A program made the position numbers and the translations under genes. The notes beneath the pieces were generated by a model that did not search any database, was not told where the DNA came from, and was given only the letters and a program-made list of their open reading frames with translations. DNA of 64,000 nt, taken from NCBI GenBank assembly GCA_025357915.1, contig JANYLH010000084.1, positions 1-64,000 of the forward strand, in the 5' to 3' direction. The stretch is from Gammaproteobacteria bacterium. GTDB taxonomy: Bacteria; Pseudomonadota; Gammaproteobacteria; Steroidobacterales; Steroidobacteraceae. Position 1 is the first letter of the stretch. Every line of letters starts with the position of its first letter. Below, in pieces: positions 42,189-50,911 of this stretch.

Positions 42189-43546
42189 TTGGCCACGGTG
42201 CCCGGAGGATTGTGCGCCCTGAGGAATCTCACTGTGGCCTCGAGCATCTGCAGCCGGGTCGCGCTGCGCGACAGCCAGTGATCTTCGGCTTTCAGGTCCA
42301 CCAGTTCGCAGGGCTTGTGCAGACTTTGCAGGGCGTCCGCATGAATCAGCGGCGAACGATCGTCGATCGAAGGATCGCCAAAATCCTTCACGCCCAACCA
42401 TCGTTCGTAGTAGCGCCCGCTGATGTTGGCGTTGAAGCGCACGGCGGAGTGGGGATTCATCATGCTGCGCAGGTCCGACACGCCGCCGACCGATACCGCG
42501 CAGCGATAGATCCCCTGCTGCAGGCTGATCCCGGCCATGGCGGCATATCCGCCGTAGCTGGCGCCGACTATGCACACGCGCGCCGGGTCGACGATGCCTT
42601 GCGCCGTCAGGTACTGCACGCCATCGGCGAGATCCGTCTGCATCTTGCGGCCCCACTCGCCGTAACCCGCCGCCAGTGAATCATCGGAGACTGTCGAGCC
42701 CCGGAAGTTAGGCTGCAATACCGCGTACCCCTCGTAGGCCAGCGCTTGCGCCCACCAGTCGAATCCGCCGTGGTCCCGCGCCTCGGGGCCGCCGTGCGGC
42801 ATGACGACCAGTGGCAGTCCTTTGGCCGGTCGACCCGCCGGGAGCGTCAGATAGGCCGGAATGGACAGACCGTCAGCGGCCGGATACTCGATGTCGCGCA
42901 CCGCGCCGACCGCCGGCAATTGCCGGTAGCGCGGACCGAGCGTGGCGATACCGCCCGAGGCCATCTCGACCAGCAGGTACTCCGGCCCGCCTGGCGGCAT
43001 GACCAGGATCACCACCCGCGAGTAGTCATCCGTGCTGGACACGATGCTCGGCCAGGTGCCGTCCAGCTTCTGCAGCACCCGCTGCCACTGCAGGGCGCGC
43101 GCCGGATCAACGAATTCGTAGTGTGGCTCCGTGGATCCATCGATCACACCGGCAATCACCCGGTCGTTGCGCCGATCGAGCAGCACGCCGTGCCAGTCCT
43201 GTCGGTGCACTGCGGCCGGAGTCGGATCGGACTGCGGCGCCTTGCCGTCGGACAGCGCCACGCTGCCCATGGAGCGATGGCCGTTGGTCCAGGTAACGAG
43301 CCACAGGTAGCGGCCATCGGGACTGATGCCCTGCAGTTGCGGGAGATCGATCTCGGCCTCACCCGACATCGCCGTGCGCAGCGAACCGTCCACGCCCACC
43401 TGGACACGCCATCGCCTGTGCTCGTGATCGTAATCGGCGAGCGCCACAACGTTGCCGTACTCGTCTATCAGCCGAGTGTACGGGCCGTACTTGTCACGGG
43501 TCTCGATCAGCTTGTGGGTACGCTTGACGACGTTGATCCGCATCAA
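42185..43546 (-). CDS. S9-family (prolyl oligopeptidase-like) peptidase, catalytic portion
   Basis: A 453-residue ORF covering the last part of the beta-propeller and the alpha/beta-hydrolase domain of an S9 peptidase. Visible parts are the propeller strand RRWRVQVGVDGSLR, the hydrolase entry LPLVVMPHGGPEARD, nucleophile GASYGGYAA and the histidine segment DLKAEDHWLSRS; the acid residue should lie between them. It has no signal peptide. Homologues are about 650 residues, with a signal peptide and complete propeller. The missing N-terminus is in the frame-shifted fragment just upstream, joined by TGATG (stop overlapping start). I read this as a decayed gene whose second part may still be translated. 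It ends the HlyD/ABC operon. Confidence 0.75.
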   Translation of the reverse strand: MMRINVVKRTHKLIETRDKYGPYTRLIDEYGNVVALADYDHEHRRWRVQVGVDGSLRTAMSGEAEIDLPQLQGISPDGRYLWLVTWTNGHRSMGSVALSDGKAPQSDPTPAAVHRQDWHGVLLDRRNDRVIAGVIDGSTEPHYEFVDPARALQWQRVLQKLDGTWPSIVSSTDDYSRVVILVMPPGGPEYLLVEMASGGIATLGPRYRQLPAVGAVRDIEYPAADGLSIPAYLTLPAGRPAKGLPLVVMPHGGPEARDHGGFDWWAQALAYEGYAVLQPNFRGSTVSDDSLAAGYGEWGRKMQTDLADGVQYLTAQGIVDPARVCIVGASYGGYAAMAGISLQQGIYRCAVSVGGVSDLRSMMNPHSAVRFNANISGRYYERWLGVKDFGDPSIDDRSPLIHADALQSLHKPCELVDLKAEDHWLSRSATRLQMLEATVRFLRAHNPPGTVAN

Positions 43547-43797
43547 GGTGTGGATTGCGCTCCACTCCGCACCAGCACATGGCGCGTGTCGCCGAGCGTG
43601 CCAACATAAGCCAGCCGCGACCCATCCGGTGACAGCGCCACGTCTTCAAAGGCCGGCAGCTCGCCGTAAGCGGCCAGTGCCTGCTCTTCCGTCGGAGTGA
43701 GCGTGCCACCGGACGCGCCGACCGCGGGTGGCCCGCACACGGCAGGCGCCGCCACGGCCAGCGCGATAACCAGGGACAGCGGGCACATGATATTCAC
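43543..43797 (-). pseudogene. N-terminal fragment of the broken S9 peptidase
   Basis: An 84-codon ORF with a signal peptide (MCPLSLVIALAVAAPAVCG) followed by AYGELPAFEDVALSPDGSRLAYVGTLGDTRHVLVRSG. That is the usual first propeller strand of exported S9 peptidases. The frame then stops at TGA 43543-43545, while the rest of the gene continues in another frame. By comparison with family members roughly 140 residues of propeller are missing at the junction, so an internal deletion rather than a simple base error is likely. It starts with GTG 43797, overlapping the upstream permease stop (GTGA); ATG 43788 is an alternative. Confidence 0.65.
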
Positions 43798-45125
43798 AGT
43801 TCACGCAATCCCTCGGTCACCGACATGCGCGCAGCGCGCAGCGCGGGAAACAGCCCGCCGAGCAGGCCCATCGCCAGCGCCCACTTCAGCCCGCGCCACA
43901 GCAGTTCGGGCGAGACCTGAAACGCAAACACGATCTGCGTAAAGTTCGCGCCCAGCGTGGACGCCGTGTAGTTATCGAACAGCATCCAGGCGACGGCAGC
44001 CCCGAGCACGCCGCCCAGCAGCGCCAGCAACATGGTCTCCAGCATGACGGACACCACCACGGGCGTCGCGCGGAACCCGACCGCGCGCAGCGTTGCGATC
44101 TCCCGCGTCCGCGAGGCCACCGCGGCGTACATGCTGTTGAGAGCGCCGAACACGGCGCCGATCGCCATGATTAACCCGATGGCCGTACCCAGCACGGTGA
44201 TCAGCTTGGTCAGTTGCGCGGATTGTTCGCTGAAATAGTCGCGCGTGGTCTTGACGTCGACCTTGAGGCGCGGATCAGTGGCCAGCGCTGCCTTGAAAGC
44301 CTGGAAGGCACTGGCGCTGGTGAGCTTGACGGTGACCGAGGTCGAACTGCCGCCGCGCCGGTAGGTGGGCCCGACCACATCGACGTCGCCCCACAAGTCG
44401 GAATCGCTGGCATCCCCGGCCTCGAACTCGCCCACCACCTGCCACAGCTGCCCGTTGAGCTTGAGCACCGAGCCGACACTGACGCCGGCGAACTCCTCCT
44501 GCGCCCGCTTGCCGACGATCAGCTCCCGTAACCCAGCCGTGAAGCGGCGCCCGGCCACCATGCGCAGCCGCGGCCGCAGGTCCCAGGCGCGCTCGCCCAC
44601 GCCGCGCATCTCGACATTGGCATCGAGCCCGGTGCTGCGCTTGGGCAGGGCCGCCACCACCACCAGCTCGCTCGAGGCGATGGGCCGGCCGCCCGTGGTC
44701 TGCTGCACTTGCGGTTGCTGCGAAACCAGCACCACGGTGTCATGGTCGAGGACTGAGTTGAGTTCGGTTTGCGCTCCGGCGCGCAGCACGATGGCCGTGT
44801 CGTCACTCCCGCCCTGGCGGAGCGTCGCCTGGAAGCCGGCTGCCATGGCGAGCAGCGCGACCAGCACGCCGACCACGCCAGCGATGCCGACGACCACCAC
44901 TGACGACGAACCCAGCCGCCGCGGGATGGTGGAAATGCCGACCTGCGTCGCCGACCAGGCCTGGCGCCCAGTGCGCGTGCCAGCGAGCCAGGCCGCCAGC
45001 GGCAGCAGCAACAGCGGCAGCACCCAGCCAGGCACCGAAAGGAGCAGCGCCAGCGCGCCGATCACCAGCACCCATATGCCGAGCCACACGGCCATCTCGA
45101 TCCCGCGATTGCGACGCTGCGCCAT
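43794..45125 (-). CDS. ABC transporter permease, FtsX/MacB type
   Basis: A 443-residue inner-membrane permease with the MacB/FtsX layout. Two close helices lie near the N-terminus, and a third (SSSVVVVGIAGVVGVLVALLAMAAGF) precedes a periplasmic domain of about 180 residues. Three C-terminal helices follow, ending LGGLFPALRAARMSVTEGLREL. The motif SRTREIATLRAVGF is the typical cytoplasmic coupling loop. It pairs with a second permease (eight-base gap) and an ATPase upstream, and with a HlyD-type adaptor. The export substrate is unknown. Confidence 0.9.
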   Translation of the reverse strand: MAQRRNRGIEMAVWLGIWVLVIGALALLLSVPGWVLPLLLLPLAAWLAGTRTGRQAWSATQVGISTIPRRLGSSSVVVVGIAGVVGVLVALLAMAAGFQATLRQGGSDDTAIVLRAGAQTELNSVLDHDTVVLVSQQPQVQQTTGGRPIASSELVVVAALPKRSTGLDANVEMRGVGERAWDLRPRLRMVAGRRFTAGLRELIVGKRAQEEFAGVSVGSVLKLNGQLWQVVGEFEAGDASDSDLWGDVDVVGPTYRRGGSSTSVTVKLTSASAFQAFKAALATDPRLKVDVKTTRDYFSEQSAQLTKLITVLGTAIGLIMAIGAVFGALNSMYAAVASRTREIATLRAVGFRATPVVVSVMLETMLLALLGGVLGAAVAWMLFDNYTASTLGANFTQIVFAFQVSPELLWRGLKWALAMGLLGGLFPALRAARMSVTEGLREL

Positions 45126-45133
45126 GATCAGAC

Positions 45134-46297
45134 TCAGCGCCCCGCCAGTGCATCGACGATGCGCAGGCGCAGCCCGCGATAAGCCGGCAATGCGCCGACC
45201 ACGATGCCGATCAGCACCATCATGCCAAGCGAGCGTACCCAGACCGCGACCGCCGACACGATCGGCGGCAACACGAAGCCGCTGGTCGCCTCCAGCGCCG
45301 CCGCGACGCTTCCGGCCAGCAGCACGCCGATCACACCGCCCAGCAGCAGCAGCAGGACCGACTCGGCCAGCAGGAGCCCGAGCACGCTGCCGCTGGTAAA
45401 GCCGATCGTCTTGAGTATCGCCAGCTCAGGTATGCGCTCGCGCACCGCCTGCGCCATGGTGTTGCCGGTGAGCAGGATCAGCGTAAAGAATACCGCCGCC
45501 ATGATGGCGCCGACGATCAGGCCGATATCGCCAAACTGGCTGGCGAAGGCGAGCTGGAAGGCGCGCTCGCTCTGGGTCTTGGTTTCATGGTCGGAATTGA
45601 CGGAGATCGCGTCGATCGCCTGCGCGATCGCGTCGGCCCGCGCCGGATCACCTACCTTGACCACGTACCAGCCCACGCTGCCGTTGCCGAAGGCGCGGGC
45701 CTCGTCGAAATATTCCCAGTTGAAAAGCAGCGCGTTCTCCTGCGCGCGCTGCTTCGGATCGGTGATGTTGTAGATGCCGACCAGGTCGAGCGTCCAGGTG
45801 TTGTTGCCATCCTTTTGCGGAAAGATGGTGCCCTGCAAGGGAATCTTGTCGCCCACCTTCCAGTTGAACTGCTTCGCCAGTGCCGCGCCGACCACGGCGC
45901 CGGTGCGCGTGTTGCCAAATGCGGTGCGCTGCGCGGGGCTCATGCGCCATTCAGGGTAGGCATCCAGGAAGTTCGGCGCCACGGCCTCGTTGGGGAAGAA
46001 GTTCTTCGGGTCCTGGTAGATGCCGCCGAACCAGTTGGCGTAGGTCACATCCGCGACCCCGGGCACGGCCCGGATCCGCTCCAGCAGGCTCTTGGGCAAC
46101 TGCATGGTGAAGGTGATCTTGGAAATCGTCACCAGGCGATTCAGGCCCGCGACGCTACTGCCCGCGCCGGCGAAGGCGCCGCGCACCGAGTCGAGCAGGC
46201 CGAAGAGCAGGAAGGCCGCCACCACCGAAAGCAGCGTGAACAAGGTGCGCGTCTTGCGCCGCAGCAGCGCCGCCCAGACCAGCTGCAGGTACTTCAC
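45134..46297 (-). CDS. ABC transporter permease, FtsX/MacB type
   Basis: Second permease of the system, 387 residues: one N-terminal helix (LFTLLSVVAAFLLFGLLDSV), a periplasmic domain, and three C-terminal helices. The coupling loop is AVRERIPELAILKTIGF and the end is GALPAYRGLRLRIVDALAGR. Two different permease chains with one ATPase suggest a heterodimeric exporter. Its start overlaps the ATPase stop by four bases. Confidence 0.9.
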   Translation of the reverse strand: MKYLQLVWAALLRRKTRTLFTLLSVVAAFLLFGLLDSVRGAFAGAGSSVAGLNRLVTISKITFTMQLPKSLLERIRAVPGVADVTYANWFGGIYQDPKNFFPNEAVAPNFLDAYPEWRMSPAQRTAFGNTRTGAVVGAALAKQFNWKVGDKIPLQGTIFPQKDGNNTWTLDLVGIYNITDPKQRAQENALLFNWEYFDEARAFGNGSVGWYVVKVGDPARADAIAQAIDAISVNSDHETKTQSERAFQLAFASQFGDIGLIVGAIMAAVFFTLILLTGNTMAQAVRERIPELAILKTIGFTSGSVLGLLLAESVLLLLLGGVIGVLLAGSVAAALEATSGFVLPPIVSAVAVWVRSLGMMVLIGIVVGALPAYRGLRLRIVDALAGR

Positions 46298-46989
46298 GCC
46301 GCCGGCCGCTGGGCGTTGTCGGCCAGCGTACCCTTGTCCAGATATACGACGCGGCGTGCGAACTCGGCCGCCTTTGGATCATGCGTCACCATGATGATGG
46401 TCTTGCCATGATCACGATTGAGTTGCTGCAGGAGCGTGAGCACTTCCGCGGCCGACTGGCGGTCGAGGTCGCCCGTGGGTTCGTCGCAGACCAGGAGTTC
46501 GGGATCGGAGACGATGGCGCGCGCGATGGCCACGCGCTGCTGCTGGCCGCCGGACAGTTCACTGGGTTTGTGCACCGCGCGGTCGGCAAGACCGACCAGC
46601 TGCAGCGCAATGTCGGCGCGCTGCCGCCGCTGGGCGCCGGACAGGCGCGTCAGGAGCAGCGGCAATTCCACGTTGCGGCGCGCCGACAGCGTCGCCAGCA
46701 GGTTGTAGAACTGGAACACGAAGCCGACATGCGACGAGCGCCACCTGGCCAGCGCGTTCTCTGAAAGCTGGTCGAGCCGTTCCCCGCCCACGGTGATACT
46801 GCCGCCGGTAGGCCCGTCCAGCCCGCCGATGAGATTCAGGAGCGTGGTCTTGCCCGAACCGGACGGACCCATGAGCGCGACGAAGTCACCGCTCTCGATA
46901 TCCAGGTCGATGCCATGGAGCACCTCGACCTTCTGCAGGCCGCGCGTGTAGGTCTTGCTGAGATTCCGCAGATGAACCAGTGCACTCAT
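46294..46989 (-). CDS. ABC transporter ATP-binding protein (LolD/MacB type)
   Basis: A 231-residue ATPase with Walker [24 protein letters not shown], the Q-loop near [18 protein letters not shown], signature [15 protein letters not shown], Walker [15 protein letters not shown] and H-loop [11 protein letters not shown]. The sequence type is that of MacB/LolD exporters acting with FtsX-like permeases. It lies 45 bases after the HlyD-type gene and overlaps the first permease. Confidence 0.94.
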   Translation of the reverse strand: MSALVHLRNLSKTYTRGLQKVEVLHGIDLDIESGDFVALMGPSGSGKTTLLNLIGGLDGPTGGSITVGGERLDQLSENALARWRSSHVGFVFQFYNLLATLSARRNVELPLLLTRLSGAQRRQRADIALQLVGLADRAVHKPSELSGGQQQRVAIARAIVSDPELLVCDEPTGDLDRQSAAEVLTLLQQLNRDHGKTIIMVTHDPKAAEFARRVVYLDKGTLADNAQRPAA

Positions 46990-47034
46990 GAATTTTCGCC
47001 TGCCGGATGTCTGCTTTTGGGTTGCAACCGCGCG

Positions 47035-48324
47035 CTACTTGCCCGGAGCGGTGGTCGTCACGCGTGAACCATCGATGAGGCCCGCAGGCGGTGCGCGCAC
47101 CACCTGCATGCCCGCCTCGATACCGCTGACGGAACGCAGGTCGCCATACACCTGCCCGGGCGTCACCGTCTGCGCCTGCGCCCGGCCGTCTGTTACTACA
47201 TAAACTACATGGCCTCCGGGACTGCCGCCACCGCTGACCACTGCCGTAGCGGGTACCAGTACGCCGGGAACTGCCGTCGGCGCTGCGCCCGGGAGCGATC
47301 GTGGCTCGAGGAACGAAACGCGCACACCCATGTCCGGCAGGATGCGCGGATCTTTCTGATCGAGCGCCACCCGCACCTTGACCGTCGCCTTGTTGCGATC
47401 CGCCGTCGGGATGATGGCGATCACGTGGGCGGGAATGTTCCAGTCGGGATAGGCATCCAGTAGCGCCTGCGCGCTTTGCAGCGGCTGCACCCGATTGATA
47501 TAGGCCTCGTTGACGTCAACTTCAATTTCAAGCGAGTCCATATCGACGATGGTGCCCACACCGGTACGCGTGAACCCGCCACCGGCCGAGATGGGCGAGA
47601 TGATCTCGCCGGCCTGCGCCGCCTTGGCAACGATCACGCCGGTGAACGGCGCCCGCACCGTGCAGTAGGAAAGTTGCACCAGCGCGCCGCGCAACGCCGC
47701 CTCGGCCACCCCGATCTGCCGCTGCTGCACCTGCAGCTGCGCCTCGAGCGTAGCCTGCTGCGTCTGCGCCGCTTCCAGCGCCTGCCTCGAGATCAGCTGG
47801 CGGTCGATGAGTTCCTGGCTGCGTTGGGCGTCGCGCCGCGCCTGCGCCAGCTGCGCTTCGAATTGTTTCGCCAGCGCCAGCGCTGAATTCAGCTGCGCGC
47901 GTGACTGGGCGACGCTGGCCTGCAGGGCTGAGTCATCGAGACGCGCCAGCACCTGCCCGACCTTCACATGCTCGCCTTCCTCAATGAGCACCTCCCTGAG
48001 GGTGCCGGTGATTTGCGCCGAGACGGTCGCCTGCCGCCGCGCCGTGACGTAGCCGCTCGCCTGCAGGATCGCGCTCGGGCCCTGCGCCGGACTCGCCACC
48101 ACGGCCGCGGTCAGCTCCACCGCAAAGCTCGGGCCGCGCCATTTGCGCCAGCCCAGGGCGCCGGCGGCCAGCAGCAGCAATACGGCTCCGGCAACTACGG
48201 GCCAGCGACGCCACAGGCTGCCGCGCGCCGCAGGCGCGTCACGCTCCGCCGGGTCGATGCGCAGCCGGCCCAGCAGCTTGCTGCGTTCGCCAGCCCCGCT
48301 CAGCTCAGCATCGCTATCGGGCAT
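47035..48324 (-). CDS. HlyD/RND-type periplasmic adaptor (membrane fusion protein)
   Basis: A 429-residue adaptor linking inner-membrane exporters to an outer-membrane channel. A single helix at about residues 44-60 ([17 protein letters not shown]) anchors it. The lipoyl half-motifs are [41 protein letters not shown] and the later [22 protein letters not shown], separated by a coiled-coil hairpin rich in Gln and Ala. A beta-barrel domain follows. It precedes the ATPase and two permeases, forming a MacAB-like set. No TolC homologue is in the window. Its first bases overlap the preceding gene by 11. Confidence 0.92.
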   Translation of the reverse strand: MPDSDAELSGAGERSKLLGRLRIDPAERDAPAARGSLWRRWPVVAGAVLLLLAAGALGWRKWRGPSFAVELTAAVVASPAQGPSAILQASGYVTARRQATVSAQITGTLREVLIEEGEHVKVGQVLARLDDSALQASVAQSRAQLNSALALAKQFEAQLAQARRDAQRSQELIDRQLISRQALEAAQTQQATLEAQLQVQQRQIGVAEAALRGALVQLSYCTVRAPFTGVIVAKAAQAGEIISPISAGGGFTRTGVGTIVDMDSLEIEVDVNEAYINRVQPLQSAQALLDAYPDWNIPAHVIAIIPTADRNKATVKVRVALDQKDPRILPDMGVRVSFLEPRSLPGAAPTAVPGVLVPATAVVSGGGSPGGHVVYVVTDGRAQAQTVTPGQVYGDLRSVSGIEAGMQVVRAPPAGLIDGSRVTTTAPGK

Positions 48325-48838
48325 CGGGCAGCTCCCGCAGGAATCGCCTGATGCGCTCCTGGTAGGAACGCGCGCCGTGTTCGATCATGGCGAGTTCACG
48401 CGCGGCCGTCGGCCTGACAACGCGCGCCGGCGCGCCCATGATCACGCTGCCATCCGGAATCACCTTGCCCGGGGTTACCAGCGACCCGGCGCCGACCAGG
48501 CAGTGCGTGCCGATGTGCGCGCCGTCGAGAATCATCGCACCATTCCCGATCAGCGAGTCGTCGCCGATCGTGCAGCCATGCAGCAGCACGCGGTGCCCGA
48601 TCGTGACGTTGCGGCCGACAATCGTCGGCAGATTGGTATCGCAGTGGATCACGGTGCCATCCTGTACATTGCTGCCGGCGCCGATCTCAATGCGCTCGTC
48701 GTCGGCGCGCAGCACGGCGTTGAACCAGACGCTGGCGCCCTCGCCGAGGCGCACATCGCCAATGAGCTGCGCGCCCGCGGCTACGTAGTAGTTGTCGCTG
48801 GCGGTCACCAGGCGCTTGCCCTCGAACGCAAAAATCAC
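48314..48838 (-). CDS. Gamma-carbonic anhydrase family protein (hexapeptide repeats)
   Basis: A 174-residue left-handed beta-helix protein of the YrdA/PaaY group. Hexapeptide repeats run through IGDVRLGEGASVWFNAVLRADDERIEIG, and the three metal histidines are present in VIHCD and IGHRVLLHGC. GAPARVVRPT and a C-terminal helix close the fold. GTG 48838 overlaps the MFS gene stop (GTGA) and gives VIFAFEGKRLV, where homologues start. Family members include zinc enzymes and inactive homologues; activity is unknown here. Confidence 0.9.
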   Translation of the reverse strand: MIFAFEGKRLVTASDNYYVAAGAQLIGDVRLGEGASVWFNAVLRADDERIEIGAGSNVQDGTVIHCDTNLPTIVGRNVTIGHRVLLHGCTIGDDSLIGNGAMILDGAHIGTHCLVGAGSLVTPGKVIPDGSVIMGAPARVVRPTAARELAMIEHGARSYQERIRRFLRELPDAR

Positions 48839-50022
48839 GCCGCGCCTCCCGCCGCTCCTGCCCGACGCGCCGCCAGCATGCACCACGCGGCCTGCAGCGT
48901 CACCAGTGCACCGACCAGGAAAGGCGCGCCGGGCCCGAAACGCCCGAACACAAAGCCTGAACTCAACGGCCCGAGCACCCGCGCCAGCGATGCGCCCGAC
49001 TGGTAGCTGCCCATCACCACGCCGCGGTTCCCGACGCCGGCCTGCTTCGAGGCGAGCGCCGAGGCCGCGGGGCTGAACGCGCCGGAACCGGCGCCGCACA
49101 GTGCCAGTCCGAAGATCGCAACACCAAGCGACGCCGCCGTGCCCACGATCAGCAGGCCGAAGACATAAGCGCTGATGCCGCCGAGCGCCAGGCGGTGCTC
49201 ACCAAAGCGCGGCGCCAGCATCCGCACGAAACCACCCTGCATGGCGACCGCGATCGCCGCCAGGCCAAACAGCAGGTAGCCGATGCTGCGCGGCCCAATG
49301 CCGAAGCGCTTCAGGCCCCACAGCGCGACGATCGACTCAAGTGTCGCTTGTGAGAACGTAACGAGGAGACCGGCCAGCACCAGCCAGGCCAGGGCCGGGC
49401 GCGTCGCCAGAGTCCGCAGCGCCGTCAGCGGCGAGGCGCCCGCGCGGTTGGCGAGCCTTTGCTCCGCGGTATGGCTCTCGCGCAGCAGCAACGCCACGAG
49501 CAGCATTGCCACCACGCTCAACGCCGCCGATACCATCGCTGGCCTGAGGAAGCTGGCGTTGTGCACATCGTTCCCGACCAGTACGCCGCCGAGCGCCGGA
49601 CCGATCATGAAACCGACCGCGATCGCCGCGCCCACAGTGCCGAGCGCACGCGCCCGCTGCTCGGGCAGGCTGACATCCGCGGCGTAGGCCATCGCCGCGG
49701 AAATGTTGCCGGCCATGAAGCCGCTGAGCATGCGCGAGACCAGCAGCCACGCCAGCCCCGGCGCGAAGCCCAGCACGAAATACGACAGGCAGGCGCCCGC
49801 CATGCTGGTGATCAGAATCGGCCGGCGCCCGTAGCGGTCGCTAAGGCGCCCCCAGAACGGCGCAGCTACCAGCTGGCACAACGAATAGCTGCCGAGTATC
49901 CAGGTCACCATCCAAGGTGCGGCGCCAAAACGATCCGCCATGTAGGGCACGAGCGGCACGATCACGCCGAATCCGAGGACGTCGATCGCGCAGACTATGA
50001 AGATGGTCAGCAGGGGTCGCAT
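48835..50022 (-). CDS. MFS transporter (DHA1/TetA-like)
   Basis: A 395-residue protein with about twelve membrane helices and the MFS motif A loop GRLSDRYGRRPILI between helices 2 and 3. Motif C-like GFMIGPALGGVL lies near helix 5. It resembles drug:proton antiporters of the TetA/Bcr type; the substrate is not predictable. It lies 22 bases after the beta-lactamase-fold gene and overlaps the carbonic anhydrase homologue. Confidence 0.9.
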   Translation of the reverse strand: MRPLLTIFIVCAIDVLGFGVIVPLVPYMADRFGAAPWMVTWILGSYSLCQLVAAPFWGRLSDRYGRRPILITSMAGACLSYFVLGFAPGLAWLLVSRMLSGFMAGNISAAMAYAADVSLPEQRARALGTVGAAIAVGFMIGPALGGVLVGNDVHNASFLRPAMVSAALSVVAMLLVALLLRESHTAEQRLANRAGASPLTALRTLATRPALAWLVLAGLLVTFSQATLESIVALWGLKRFGIGPRSIGYLLFGLAAIAVAMQGGFVRMLAPRFGEHRLALGGISAYVFGLLIVGTAASLGVAIFGLALCGAGSGAFSPAASALASKQAGVGNRGVVMGSYQSGASLARVLGPLSSGFVFGRFGPGAPFLVGALVTLQAAWCMLAARRAGAAGGAA

Positions 50023-50044
50023 GGGTTTAGCAGTTAATCACGGT

Positions 50045-50911
50045 TCAGTGACCGGGTACCAGATCGTTGAGGCTGCCGCCGCCCGAAGCGGGACGATCAC
50101 GCAGGGCACGGACGATCATGTTGGGAAGCCGTGTCCCGTCGATCGCAGCCCCGGGCTGAGCGGCGGCCACGCGCAGAACGGCGAGATCGAGCCGCGGCGC
50201 CAGCCACAGGCGCGTGGCGCCTGGCCCGCGCAGGTAATACATGTCGACAGCGGCGAACGGCTCAGCGCCGGATGTCTCACGGGGCTGGCTCAGCCGCGCG
50301 ACCCAACCGGGCGGCACCACCTGCGTGCCCTCGAAGCGGCCATCATGCAGCAACAACTCGGCGACACGCAGCCAGTCCACGGCGCGGGCGCGAAGCGTCG
50401 CCCCCGACCACTTCGCGGGCGCGGCATTGAGCGGTTGCCACAGGTTGCGCGACAGGTACTGCGGATAGCTGCGGCCGCTCGCCCCGCCCATGGCGGCGCT
50501 CAGGCGTGCGGCGTCGAAAGGCGCCGCGGCCGGCATGACCAGGCCGTCCTGCGCCACGGCGATGCCGGCGGCCAGCAGCAGCAGCGTGTCGGCCATCTCA
50601 CCGCCATCCACCAGCGCATCGGCGCCGTCGCTGCCCGTGTATTGCTCGAACACCAGATGCCCGTGGCGCATGATGAGCAGCGCCGTCGAGTGCTGCTCCG
50701 CAGCCAGCGCTGCGGCGGCCTGCAGCGCGGCGGTTTCAAAACCTTCCGCGCCGGCCGCGGCACGCGGCAGCCCGCCGCCATCGCCGCCCGCGATGAGCAG
50801 CGCGCCGTCACTCGCATTGCGCACGCCGTGCCAATGCCAGATACCGGCGGCAGCAACGACACCCGCCAGCGCAGCCAGCCCCCACCAGGCGGAACGCGGC
50901 CACCCATTCAT
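50045..50911 (-). CDS. Beta-lactamase-fold protein lacking Ser-x-x-Lys (probably inactive)
   Basis: A 288-residue protein with an N-terminal membrane helix (WWGLAALAGVVAAAGIW). Segments matching class C beta-lactamase-like serine hydrolases are ALLIMRHGHLVFEQYTG, the helix LLLLAAGIAVAQDGLV, ARAVDWLRVAELLLHDGRFEGTQVVPPGWV and WLAPRLDLAVLRVAA. In active relatives the helix before GIAV begins with a Ser-x-x-Lys; here the same place reads GGEMADTLLLL, with neither residue. A hydrolase function is therefore unlikely and a binding or structural role more so. ATG 50911 overlaps the stop of the ModF-like gene. The family assignment is by pattern only. Confidence 0.72.
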   Translation of the reverse strand: MNGWPRSAWWGLAALAGVVAAAGIWHWHGVRNASDGALLIAGGDGGGLPRAAAGAEGFETAALQAAAALAAEQHSTALLIMRHGHLVFEQYTGSDGADALVDGGEMADTLLLLAAGIAVAQDGLVMPAAAPFDAARLSAAMGGASGRSYPQYLSRNLWQPLNAAPAKWSGATLRARAVDWLRVAELLLHDGRFEGTQVVPPGWVARLSQPRETSGAEPFAAVDMYYLRGPGATRLWLAPRLDLAVLRVAAAQPGAAIDGTRLPNMIVRALRDRPASGGGSLNDLVPGH

